From Desulfovibrionaceae bacterium (lineage in GTDB: Bacteria; Desulfobacterota; Desulfovibrionia; Desulfovibrionales; Desulfovibrionaceae): a stretch of DNA of 5,449 nt. Under the pieces are notes generated by a model. It ran no database searches, was not told the origin of the DNA, and saw only the letters and a list, made by a program, of their open reading frames with translations. The stretch covers positions 1 to 5,449 of the forward strand of contig WRHT01000107.1 in assembly GCA_009783115.1 (NCBI GenBank). Direction: 5' to 3'. This document shows positions 1 through 5,449 of the stretch, one piece after another (the first letter of the stretch is position 1; each line of letters opens with the position of its first letter). The position numbers were made by a program, and so were the translations under genes.

Positions 1-2314
1 CCGGGGGCAAGTCAAAAAGCAGGGCCGCGGTGCGGCTGTGGATGTCCTCGCCCCGGCGGAAGGCTTCCAGCAGGGTGGGGTCCTGGGAGAGGTGGGCCAG
101 GACGCGCAGTTCGATCTGCGAATAATCGGCGGAGACCAGGAGTTGCCCTGGGGCGGCGGTGAAGCAGGCGCGCATGCGCCCGCCCTGTGAGCCGCGCACC
201 GGGATGTTCTGCAGGTTGGGGGAGCTGGAGGAGAGCCGGCCGGTAGCGGTGGAGTTCTGGTTGAAGCTGGTGTGCAGCCGCCCCTGGGCGTCCGCCAGCC
301 TGGGCAGAGGCTCCAGGTAGGTGGAGCGGAGCTTTTCCAGCTTGCGGTAATCCAGGATGAGCCGGATGATCGGGTGCCGGCCCTGGAGTTTTTCCAAGGC
401 GTCGACGGCGGTGGAGATTTGCCCGCCTGCGGTTTTACGGGCCTTGGGCAGATCCAGCAGAGAATACAGCACCTCGCCCAGTTGACGCGCGGAGCGAATG
501 TTGAATTCCCGGCCCGCGGACGTGTAAATGCCGTTGGTCAGGCGATCCAGTTCGGCCTGGGATTCATCCAGAAAGGTTTTGAAGGCCGCGAGGTCAATGC
601 CCAGGCCGCGCCGTTGCATATCCAGCAGTACCGGGATCAGGGGCATTTCCATGTTCAGGAGCAGTTTATCAAGTTCGTTGGCCTTGAGCTGGACCTCCAG
701 GTTTTTTTTCAGGTCCAGGGCCAAGGCGCTGGGCAAGGTTCCTGGCCGGGATTCTCCTTCCCCCCAGCGCAGGATTAGCCTGGAGAAGGCGTAGTCATAT
801 TCTTCAGGGTTGATCAGCCAGGCCGCCAAGCTGGGGTCAAATATTCCGGCCACGGGCAGACGGCGCAGTTCCGGGCAGGTTTCGCACAGGCGCTTGAATT
901 CCGGGGCGACCAGCGCCGGGCGGGAGGCCAGATCCTCCAATAGTCCGGGGGCCAGGGTTCCCTCCGCATCGGAACAGATAAATTCCCGCTGCCCGTCGCC
1001 AAGGAGCAGGCGTTTATCCTGCCCGCTCCCGCCGGCCTCCCGCCAAGGCAGCAAGGCTAGGGGCGCGTCTGGCGGCAGATCCGTTTTTTTCCGCCATTGG
1101 GCGGGTTCCGGACGGGCGTCCGGGATGAAAGCGGCCTGTTCAAAGAGGATCCCTTGTCTAGCTTGGCTCAAATCCGGCGTCCAGGCATCCGGGGCATAGC
1201 GTTTTTCAAGATTGGGAGGAACTGGCGTTTCCGGGGGGGCGGCGGGAATAGGTGGCGGAACAGTGGGATCGGATGGAGCCGGGGGAGCGGCGGAAGCAAC
1301 GTAGGCTGCGGGGCTGTTTGGGCCGCCATGAAAAGCCTGCCCGAGCCTGGGCGCTGTCCCGGAACCGGAGGTGCCGTCCTTTTCCAGGGCCAGGCGATCC
1401 AGGCGGCGTATGGAAAGAAATTCACGCTCCAGGGAGCGCAGCTCGTAGGTCCGCAGCAAGGGCAGGAGTTCCTGCTCTATGGGGGCCGTGAGGCGCAGAT
1501 CTTCCAGGCGGATCTCCGGGCAGCGATTTTCTTGCAAGGTGGTCAGCTTCCTTGACAGAAAGGCCAGATCCTTTTGCCCTTCCAGTTTTTTGCGCAAGGC
1601 CGGCGGCACGGCCTCCAGGCGGCCGAAGATATCCTCCAGGCCGGTGAATTCGCGCAGCAGGCTGGAGGCGGCTTTGGGGCCGATGCCGGAGATTCCGGGG
1701 ATATTGTCGCTGGAATCGCCCACCAGGGCCTGGTAGTCGGGCCAGCGTTCCGGTCCGAAACCCTGCTCGCGCACAAAATCCTCCAGAGTCAGCAGGCGAT
1801 CCTCCTTGCCCGCCGGGTCCCAGATGCTCACTTTGGACGAAAGACATTGGCGCAGATCTTTATCCGCTCCCAGGATGCACACCGGCCTGGCGTCGGAAAA
1901 ACGCCGGGCCAGAGAGGCGATGCAGTCGTCGGCCTCGCAGTCCTCCGAGATCACCAGGGGCAGCCCTAGTGAGCGGATCAGGGCGCACAAAGGTCCGATC
2001 TGCGCGGACAGCGGCTCCGGGGTGACCTGGCGGTTGGCCTTGTATTCAGGGTAAAGGCGGTGGCGGAAGTTCCGCCCCCGGCCGTCCAGCACAAAGGCGA
2101 AATAGGCCGGGCTTTCCTCCCGGAATATTTTAAAGATGAGGCGCAGCACCATGTACAGGGCATTGGTAGGCATCCCGTCGGAGCGGGTCATGCTTTGGTT
2201 GGCGTAATAACCGCGAAAGATATAGGCCGATCCGTCCATCAGGAAAAGCGGTTCTTCACGCAAGTCCAGGAGTCTGCGTAAAGAAGAAGGCGGGCGCTGG
2301 GCTTCATTGGGCAT
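1..2314 (-). CDS. polA: DNA polymerase I, N-terminal 771 residues (partial, runs off the left edge)
   Basis: Family A DNA polymerase that fills gaps and removes RNA primers in replication and repair. Residues about 20-300 form the 5'-nuclease domain, with the metal-binding acids visible: LMDG (D27), VLDGRG (D77), CEADD (E127, D129, D130), ADKDL (D151, D153) and GDSSDNIPG (D200, D203), followed by the helix-hairpin-helix GISGIGPKAA. Residues about 330-370 are a Pro/Ala-rich linker. Residues about 410-540 occupy the place of the 3'-5' exonuclease but lack its acidic residues. The polymerase domain starts near 545 and shows TATGRLSSSSPNLQNIP (690-706) and motif A, DYSQIELRVLAHLSQD (730-745), with metal ligand D730. 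Motifs B and C and about 200 residues lie outside the window. The ATG at 2314 has GGAGG 4 nt upstream; the next Met (26) directly precedes a catalytic Asp. It is transcribed divergently from the lipoprotein gene. Identification is secure. Confidence 0.97.
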   Translation of the reverse strand, partial: MPNEAQRPPSSLRRLLDLREEPLFLMDGSAYIFRGYYANQSMTRSDGMPTNALYMVLRLIFKIFREESPAYFAFVLDGRGRNFRHRLYPEYKANRQVTPEPLSAQIGPLCALIRSLGLPLVISEDCEADDCIASLARRFSDARPVCILGADKDLRQCLSSKVSIWDPAGKEDRLLTLEDFVREQGFGPERWPDYQALVGDSSDNIPGISGIGPKAASSLLREFTGLEDIFGRLEAVPPALRKKLEGQKDLAFLSRKLTTLQENRCPEIRLEDLRLTAPIEQELLPLLRTYELRSLEREFLSIRRLDRLALEKDGTSGSGTAPRLGQAFHGGPNSPAAYVASAAPPAPSDPTVPPPIPAAPPETPVPPNLEKRYAPDAWTPDLSQARQGILFEQAAFIPDARPEPAQWRKKTDLPPDAPLALLPWREAGGSGQDKRLLLGDGQREFICSDAEGTLAPGLLEDLASRPALVAPEFKRLCETCPELRRLPVAGIFDPSLAAWLINPEEYDYAFSRLILRWGEGESRPGTLPSALALDLKKNLEVQLKANELDKLLLNMEMPLIPVLLDMQRRGLGIDLAAFKTFLDESQAELDRLTNGIYTSAGREFNIRSARQLGEVLYSLLDLPKARKTAGGQISTAVDALEKLQGRHPIIRLILDYRKLEKLRSTYLEPLPRLADAQGRLHTSFNQNSTATGRLSSSSPNLQNIPVRGSQGGRMRACFTAAPGQLLVSADYSQIELRVLAHLSQDPTLLEAFRRGEDIHSRTAALLFDLPP

Positions 2315-2318
2315 GGGG

Positions 2319-2323
2319 CCTCC
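2319..2323 (-). promoter_or_regulatory. Ribosome binding site of polA
   Basis: GGAGG on the minus strand lies 4 nt before the ATG at 2314. The spacing is a little short but the match to the 16S anti-SD is strong, and no ATG is seen in frame upstream, so it supports this start. Confidence 0.7.
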
Positions 2324-2366
2324 GTAAAAGCGCGGGTTTAGCGTCCGCGTCTTGATATTTATCCTG

Positions 2367-2395
2367 ATTCTGCCTTGATCCGTGGCGGTTGTCCA
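2367..2395 (-). promoter_or_regulatory. Candidate sigma-70 promoter for polA
   Basis: Reading the minus strand, TGGACA (2395-2390, 5 of 6 to the -35 consensus) is followed after exactly 17 nt by CAGAAT (2372-2367, 4 of 6 to the -10 consensus, with the conserved second A and last T). The transcript would start near 2360 and leave a leader of about 45 nt before polA. The -35 overlaps one of the TTGTCC direct repeats, so anything binding there could affect polA too. It was found by eye; an alternative -10 (GATAAA) nearby has no good -35. Confidence 0.4.
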
Positions 2396-2404
2396 TACTT
2401 GTCC
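2389..2404. repeat. Tandem TTGTCC hexamers one helical turn apart
   Basis: TTGTCC occurs at 2389-2394 and 2399-2404, with starts 10 bp apart. A similar pair, TTGTCC (2492-2497) and TTGTCG (2501-2506), lies in the leader of the lipoprotein gene. GTGGCGG also occurs twice, at 2382-2388 and 2407-2413. One-turn spacing places the sites on the same DNA face, as expected for a dimeric or cooperative regulator. The first pair sits just upstream of the sigma-54 -24 element and over the polA -35. No known regulator motif was recognised, and chance is possible. Confidence 0.3.
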
Positions 2405-2424
2405 GAGTGGCGGCTCATTCAGCC

Positions 2425-2440
2425 AGGCACGTTTATTGCT
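2425..2440 (+). promoter_or_regulatory. Sigma-54 (RpoN) promoter of the lipoprotein gene
   Basis: AGGCAC-N5-TTGCT matches the consensus TGGCAC-N5-TTGCW at all but the first base. The invariant GG (2426-2427) and GC (2438-2439) are separated by exactly 10 nt, the required -24/-12 geometry. Transcription would begin near 2451, leaving a leader of about 90 nt before the ATG at 2541. Known for this class: transcription needs an AAA+ enhancer-binding activator. No gene for one is in this window, and its binding site cannot be named from sequence alone; the repeats at 2382-2413 are candidates. Confidence 0.8.
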
Positions 2441-2540
2441 TCATTCCGGAACGGGAGTTGCCGTCCCCCGTGATCCTTGAGGGGAGCTATTTTGTCCACG
2501 TTGTCGCGGGTGAAAAATTTTCCTGTTTCCGGAGCGAATC

Positions 2541-4997
2541 ATGCCGAAGAAAAATATCCATGCCGTGTCATCGGGCCGGATTAGCGCGCTGGTCTTAGCC
2601 TTGTTGGCAGTTTTCGTCTCTGCCTGCGCCGGGTTTCAGGATGATCCTGAACGCCGTGTCCTGCCTTTGTCCGACAAGACCGGCCGGACTGACCCTGGCT
2701 ATGTGCAGTACCTGGAACGCCAATCCATGCTAGACCATGCCTCGCGTCTTTCAAAAATAGTTTCCGGTTCCAACCTGAACTGGCAGAACGCGGCAGCGCG
2801 GCCTTCGCCGGATGAGCTCCTGAATAAAGGCAATGTCTGGCTGCATATCCATCCGCAAAATCTTTTAAGTTCCGCGCAAGACCCGCCCCTGCGCCAATTG
2901 GGCCAGGAAAAGGTCTGGAACATCCTGAGAGATACGGGCATCAACGGGCTTTACCTGGCCCCTACGGGCAGCGGGGGTGGCCTCTGGGATCATGAACGGC
3001 GTTTTGAGGCCAACGGCAATGATGACATCATCCAGTACACCTTTCCCAAAAATATAGGATCTGAAGAGGATTACGCCGGGATCCTCCGGCAGGCCGAAGC
3101 GCGTAAGATGCTGTTGGGCGGGGATCTTTTGCCTCTGGCCGGGGGTATCGGCCCGGATTTTTTTCTTTCCGCCCAGAATGTGCGCGATTACCCCGGCTTA
3201 TACTGTATGTTTGAAGTGCCGGAAGAATTTTGGAGTCTGCTTCCTCCCAGCCGGAACAACAACGGCGCCGACTGGCACGTCATTCCCATGAATGAGGAGG
3301 AGGTGCGCCGCTTGTCCGAGAAAAAACTGATCCCGGAAAAAATGCTTCAGGATGACCTGCCCTACGTGCCGCAGAGCGGCTGGGCCGTCACCGATGAAGT
3401 CCGCGGGCTGGACGGGAACCTGCGCCGCTGGGTTTACCGCTATGCTTACAACTACAAGCGGCCGCTGCTCAATATTTACGATCCCAGCCAGGCGGCCCGC
3501 AAGGTGCTGAACGGCAGCCTGATTTACCAGGTTGGTATCCTGGGCAACGCCTTGGCCGGCTATCAGACCGCCCCTCTTATCGGCCTGGATGCGGCCGGCA
3601 AGCATGAACCGGATATCACCGGCGCTTCCAACTATGCGGCCAGCTTCCAGCTGGCCGGCGACCTGGCCCGCCAGAGCCGTTCCTACGGCGGCTGGACCTG
3701 GATGCAGGACGAATTGCCCCTGCCTCTCCTGCGCGAAGTCATGCAAAGCGGCCCGGATTTGGTCAAGGACAGCGTTTTCAGCCCGGCGGTGGAACATGCC
3801 CTGCTCACCGGCAAAACTTTCCTCCTAGGCTTTATGCTGGATGAAGCCATTAAGGAAAATATCGATTTCCGCCGCTTGGTGCATACCTCCAGCGGCCCTT
3901 ATGGCGTGGATTACACCCTCCCCCACCTGCGCTATATGTCCAGGCTGTCGGAATTGGAGGAAGAAGACTGGTCCGGGGAATCACAGGCCTCCAAGGTTTT
4001 TTTCGAAACGCCTGGGCGTTCCGCCGGCCGTGGGCTGGATTTTCTGGCGGCGCGGGAAAATTGGCACAGGCGGGCGGAAAATGAAAAGAGCCTGGATAAC
4101 AGTCTGGCGGAGATTATCCTGTACGAAACCCTGGGCCAGGTGCGCGGCAAGGCCCAGCCTCCGGCGGGCGGCGGCCGGATGCAGGCGGTTTTTGAGGATT
4201 CCACCCTCTACACCACCCCAGCCGGTCTGGCCTCTCTGGCCTTGGGGATTGCGCCGGAACGCTCGCCCAATGCCGGGGAACAACAGGAGATCCGGCGCGG
4301 GCACATGCTTCTGCAATTTTTCAAGGCCATGCAACCGGGAATTTTCATGCTGGGGGGCCAGGATTTGCTGGGAACCATGCCCCTGTCTTTTAACCGGCTT
4401 TTGCCTTCCGATCCGTTGAAAAACTGGGATAAAAAGCTGGTTCCCATGGGCGCCTATGCCCTGAGCAGCGGATCCGATGGGAGCGTGCTGAACGGGCAAA
4501 GCCTGCCCAAGGCCGTGAACCTTTACGGTCCCCTGGATGCCCAGGCCCTGAATTCTTCTTCCGCCCTGAGGGAGCTGGGCGAAATACTTTACCTGCGCCG
4601 GACCCTGGGCGTGGATAAAGGCGTATTCATAGGGCGTCTCCCCGCCAGCGGGACGGGGATGATCGCCACCGTCACCCGTCTTACCCAGGGCAGCGCCTTT
4701 ACCGTGAACGGTGACGCCGCGTATATTATAGCCATCTGCAATTACAACCGGGAAGCCGGCAAGGAAAGGCTGGATCTGGCCAGAGTCCCGGATTTCGCGG
4801 CTATGACGGGGGAACCGGCCATCTCGCTGCTCTATGGAGACATCGGAAATATCAAGAGGGAGGGCAATACCCTCAGCCTGAACGCCCCGGGCTGGTCCAA
4901 GGCCTTGATCCTGGTGGAAAGCCGTCCTGACGGTAAGAGCCGGGCTAAGGTTCCGCAAGCGGAGCTGGCTGAACTGCGCCCCGCCCCTTTGCCGTAA
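2541..4997 (+). CDS. Predicted lipoprotein with a GH13 (trehalose-synthase/alpha-amylase-like) fold, probably catalytically degenerate
   Basis: An 818-residue protein. Residues 1-28 form a lipoprotein signal: basic start (PKK), hydrophobic core 14-26 and lipobox VSAC with the lipidated Cys29. Residue +2 is Ala, so outer-membrane sorting is likely by the E. coli rule. The rest follows the GH13 order: early strands NVWLHIHPQ (98-106) and GINGLYLAPT (133-142); a segment like GH13 'fGt.edf..L...a' (172-190) leading to GGDLLPLAGG (region I place, 193-202); RPLLNIYDPSQ (307-317), like 'qPdLN..nP'; LIGLDA (region II place, D350); MQDELPLP (possible acid E391); HTSSGPYGVDYTLPHL (448-463, region IV place); MQPGIFMLGGQDLLG (597-611); and a C-terminal beta domain (about 690-795). 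The region I His-containing, region II Arg and region IV NHD motifs look replaced, so activity is doubtful. GGAG lies 6 nt before the ATG, and an in-frame stop at 2511 limits extension. The GH13 call is from memory of the family; coding status and lipobox are firmer. Confidence 0.72.
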   Translation: MPKKNIHAVSSGRISALVLALLAVFVSACAGFQDDPERRVLPLSDKTGRTDPGYVQYLERQSMLDHASRLSKIVSGSNLNWQNAAARPSPDELLNKGNVWLHIHPQNLLSSAQDPPLRQLGQEKVWNILRDTGINGLYLAPTGSGGGLWDHERRFEANGNDDIIQYTFPKNIGSEEDYAGILRQAEARKMLLGGDLLPLAGGIGPDFFLSAQNVRDYPGLYCMFEVPEEFWSLLPPSRNNNGADWHVIPMNEEEVRRLSEKKLIPEKMLQDDLPYVPQSGWAVTDEVRGLDGNLRRWVYRYAYNYKRPLLNIYDPSQAARKVLNGSLIYQVGILGNALAGYQTAPLIGLDAAGKHEPDITGASNYAASFQLAGDLARQSRSYGGWTWMQDELPLPLLREVMQSGPDLVKDSVFSPAVEHALLTGKTFLLGFMLDEAIKENIDFRRLVHTSSGPYGVDYTLPHLRYMSRLSELEEEDWSGESQASKVFFETPGRSAGRGLDFLAARENWHRRAENEKSLDNSLAEIILYETLGQVRGKAQPPAGGGRMQAVFEDSTLYTTPAGLASLALGIAPERSPNAGEQQEIRRGHMLLQFFKAMQPGIFMLGGQDLLGTMPLSFNRLLPSDPLKNWDKKLVPMGAYALSSGSDGSVLNGQSLPKAVNLYGPLDAQALNSSSALRELGEILYLRRTLGVDKGVFIGRLPASGTGMIATVTRLTQGSAFTVNGDAAYIIAICNYNREAGKERLDLARVPDFAAMTGEPAISLLYGDIGNIKREGNTLSLNAPGWSKALILVESRPDGKSRAKVPQAELAELRPAPLP

Positions 4998-5006
4998 AAT
5001 TGCCCC

Positions 5007-5033
5007 TAAACTTATTTGTCTCCCGGCCGAAAA
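5007..5033 (+). promoter_or_regulatory. Sigma-28 (FliA) flagellar-class promoter of the small gene
   Basis: TAAA (5007-5010), a 15-nt spacer, then GCCGAAAA (5026-5033) matches the sigma-28 consensus TAAA-N15-GCCGATAA with one mismatch in the -10. The start point would be near 5040, about 43 nt before the ATG at 5083. It begins 10 nt after the lipoprotein stop codon, so the small gene can be transcribed apart from the upstream gene. A sigma-70-like alternative in the same spacer (TTGTCT at 5016, GATAGA at 5038) is much weaker. Confidence 0.65.
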
Positions 5034-5042
5034 GGCGGATAG

Positions 5043-5060
5043 ACGGCGTATTTCCGCCGT
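5043..5060 (+). other. Hairpin in the leader of the small gene
   Basis: ACGGCG (5043-5048) and CGCCGT (5055-5060) form a perfect 6-bp stem with a 6-nt loop. An alternative, mutually exclusive stem pairs GGCGGA (5034-5039) with TCCGCC (5053-5058). If transcription starts near 5040, the first hairpin sits at the very 5' end of the mRNA, where it could protect against decay. No T-run follows, so a terminator for the lipoprotein gene is less likely. It ends 10 nt before the ribosome binding site. Confidence 0.4.
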
Positions 5061-5082
5061 ATTCAACCAAGGGGAGGCAATC

Positions 5083-5307
5083 ATGGCAGACTCAACGTCC
5101 GCTGCCCTGGGAGGGTTGGCGGCTTCCGCCGCCAAGGCGCAATTCGGCGCCCAGGTTGTCACCAAGACCCTGGACAAGATGAACCAGTGGGGGAGCAAAG
5201 GCGGCAACGCCGGCCTGTCCGGCATGGCTCAGACCTATGACTTCTCCAAGGAAGTATTGTCCGCGGTTTACGGGGGCAAGGGAGCCATCGCCAGCCTGAT
5301 GGGCTGA
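5083..5307 (+). CDS. Small hypothetical protein (74 aa), possibly motility-associated
   Basis: Not recognised as a characterised family. The protein is Ala/Gly/Ser-rich with an N-terminal half likely to be helical (LGGLAASAAKAQFGAQVV, then TKTLDKMN at residues 27-34), a Gly-rich turn (37-48) and a second short segment, TYDFSKEVLSAVYGGKG (51-67). There is no Cys, signal peptide or convincing membrane segment, so a cytoplasmic location or export by a non-Sec route is expected. The 'AQ..QVV.K.LD' stretch loosely recalls the short YjfB-type putative motility proteins, but the similarity is weak. A strong GGGGAGG (5071-5077) lies 5 nt before the ATG, suggesting high translation. The sigma-28 promoter just upstream is the best hint to a role: such promoters drive late flagellar and chemotaxis genes. 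That it is a gene is likely; its function is open. Confidence 0.8.
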   Translation: MADSTSAALGGLAASAAKAQFGAQVVTKTLDKMNQWGSKGGNAGLSGMAQTYDFSKEVLSAVYGGKGAIASLMG

Positions 5308-5325
5308 ATGGCTTAGTTTGTCAAT

Positions 5326-5349
5326 CCGGGGAGGCGGGAGCCTCCCCGG
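5326..5349. terminator. Perfect 10-bp hairpin between convergent genes, candidate bidirectional terminator
   Basis: CCGGGGAGGC (5326-5335) and GCCTCCCCGG (5340-5349) pair perfectly around a GGGA tetraloop. It lies 18 nt after the stop of the small gene and 21 nt after the stop of the convergent superoxide reductase gene, the usual place for a shared terminator. No T-tract follows on either strand, so it is not a canonical intrinsic terminator; it may act with Rho, or protect 3' ends. Confidence 0.55.
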
Positions 5350-5370
5350 CCCCTTGGAAGATCAAGCTGA

Positions 5371-5449
5371 TTACTTAATCTCGGTTTTCCACAGGCCGTG
5401 CAGGTTGCAGCAAGCTATAACAGACAGGGGCTGGTCATCTGAAAAACTG
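5371..5449 (-). CDS. dfx: Superoxide reductase (desulfoferrodoxin/neelaredoxin), C-terminal 25 residues (partial, runs off the right edge)
   Basis: Non-haem iron enzyme that reduces superoxide to hydrogen peroxide in the cytoplasm of anaerobes, using electrons from rubredoxin. The visible tail contains CCNLHGLWKTEIK followed by TAA. CNLHG(L/H)WK is the hallmark C-terminal motif of superoxide reductases: its Cys and His are two of the five ligands of the catalytic Fe(His)4Cys centre, and it ends close to the C-terminus as it does here. The residue before the ligand Cys is usually Tyr or similar; here it is a second Cys. Upstream residues, including the other His ligands and any N-terminal desulforedoxin-like domain, are outside the window, so the two-iron (dfx) and one-iron (neelaredoxin) classes cannot be told apart; the symbol assumes the class usual in Desulfovibrio. 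The gene converges on the small gene with a hairpin between them. Confidence 0.85.
   Translation of the reverse strand, partial: SFSDDQPLSVIACCNLHGLWKTEIK

Noticed and set aside
272..778. Open frame of 168 codons on the plus strand
   Set aside because: It is opposite the polymerase domain of polA, whose motifs fix the coding strand and frame.
2444..2451. TTCCGGAA palindrome at the predicted lipoprotein transcript start
   Set aside because: An isolated 8-bp palindrome is expected often by chance, and no second copy is present in the region.
2389..2598. Open frame of 69 codons across the intergenic region into the lipoprotein gene
   Set aside because: Its start lies upstream of the sigma-54 promoter, it has no SD, and it reads out of frame into the lipoprotein signal sequence.
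3198..3797. Open frame of 199 codons on the minus strand
   Set aside because: Also antisense to the lipoprotein gene, with no recognisable motif and no RBS that stands out.
5016..5043. Sigma-70-like promoter TTGTCT-N16-GATAGA before the small gene
   Set aside because: Only 4 of 6 and 3 of 6 consensus bases; the overlapping sigma-28 match is far better.
3981..5225. Long open frame of 414 codons on the minus strand, opposite the lipoprotein gene
   Set aside because: It lies antisense to a gene with a clear RBS, lipobox and family-like motifs. Its translation is low-complexity and shows no domain; GC-rich genes commonly leave such frames open.

Overview
The window looks like chromosomal DNA from a GC-rich, anaerobic, flagellated bacterium, most likely a Desulfovibrio-type member of the Desulfobacterota. 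That is an inference. It rests on the style of the DNA polymerase I, a superoxide reductase tail at the right edge (common in anaerobes and sulfate reducers), and close matches to a sigma-54 and a sigma-28 promoter. No mobile element, CRISPR array, tRNA or rRNA is visible.

Layout. Positions 1-2314, minus strand: the first 771 codons of polA (DNA polymerase I), cut by the left edge just after motif A. Its 5'-nuclease residues are intact, but the acidic residues of the proofreading 3'-5' exonuclease are missing, and a Pro/Ala-rich linker follows the 5'-nuclease. Positions 2315-2540: a divergent regulatory region with a plausible sigma-70 promoter for polA and a very good sigma-54 promoter for the rightward gene. 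Positions 2541-4997, plus strand: an 818-residue lipoprotein whose mature part resembles a trehalose-synthase/alpha-amylase-type GH13 protein over its whole length, but in which several catalytic motifs look lost. Positions 4998-5082: a short spacer with a strong sigma-28 (flagellar) promoter match and a hairpin. Positions 5083-5307, plus strand: a 74-residue protein of unknown function, perhaps linked to motility. A perfect 10-bp hairpin at 5326-5349 separates it from the convergent end of a superoxide reductase gene (5371-5449, minus strand, cut by the right edge).

How they fit together. The genes do not form a pathway. polA (genome maintenance) and the superoxide reductase (oxidative defence) are housekeeping or stress genes that flank a two-gene rightward insert. 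Each insert gene seems to have its own alternative sigma factor, sigma-54 for the GH13-like lipoprotein and sigma-28 for the small protein. The most interesting points are the apparent GH13 pseudoenzyme anchored as a lipoprotein under sigma-54 control, and the small gene under an apparent flagellar promoter. All family assignments come from reading the sequence without database searches.
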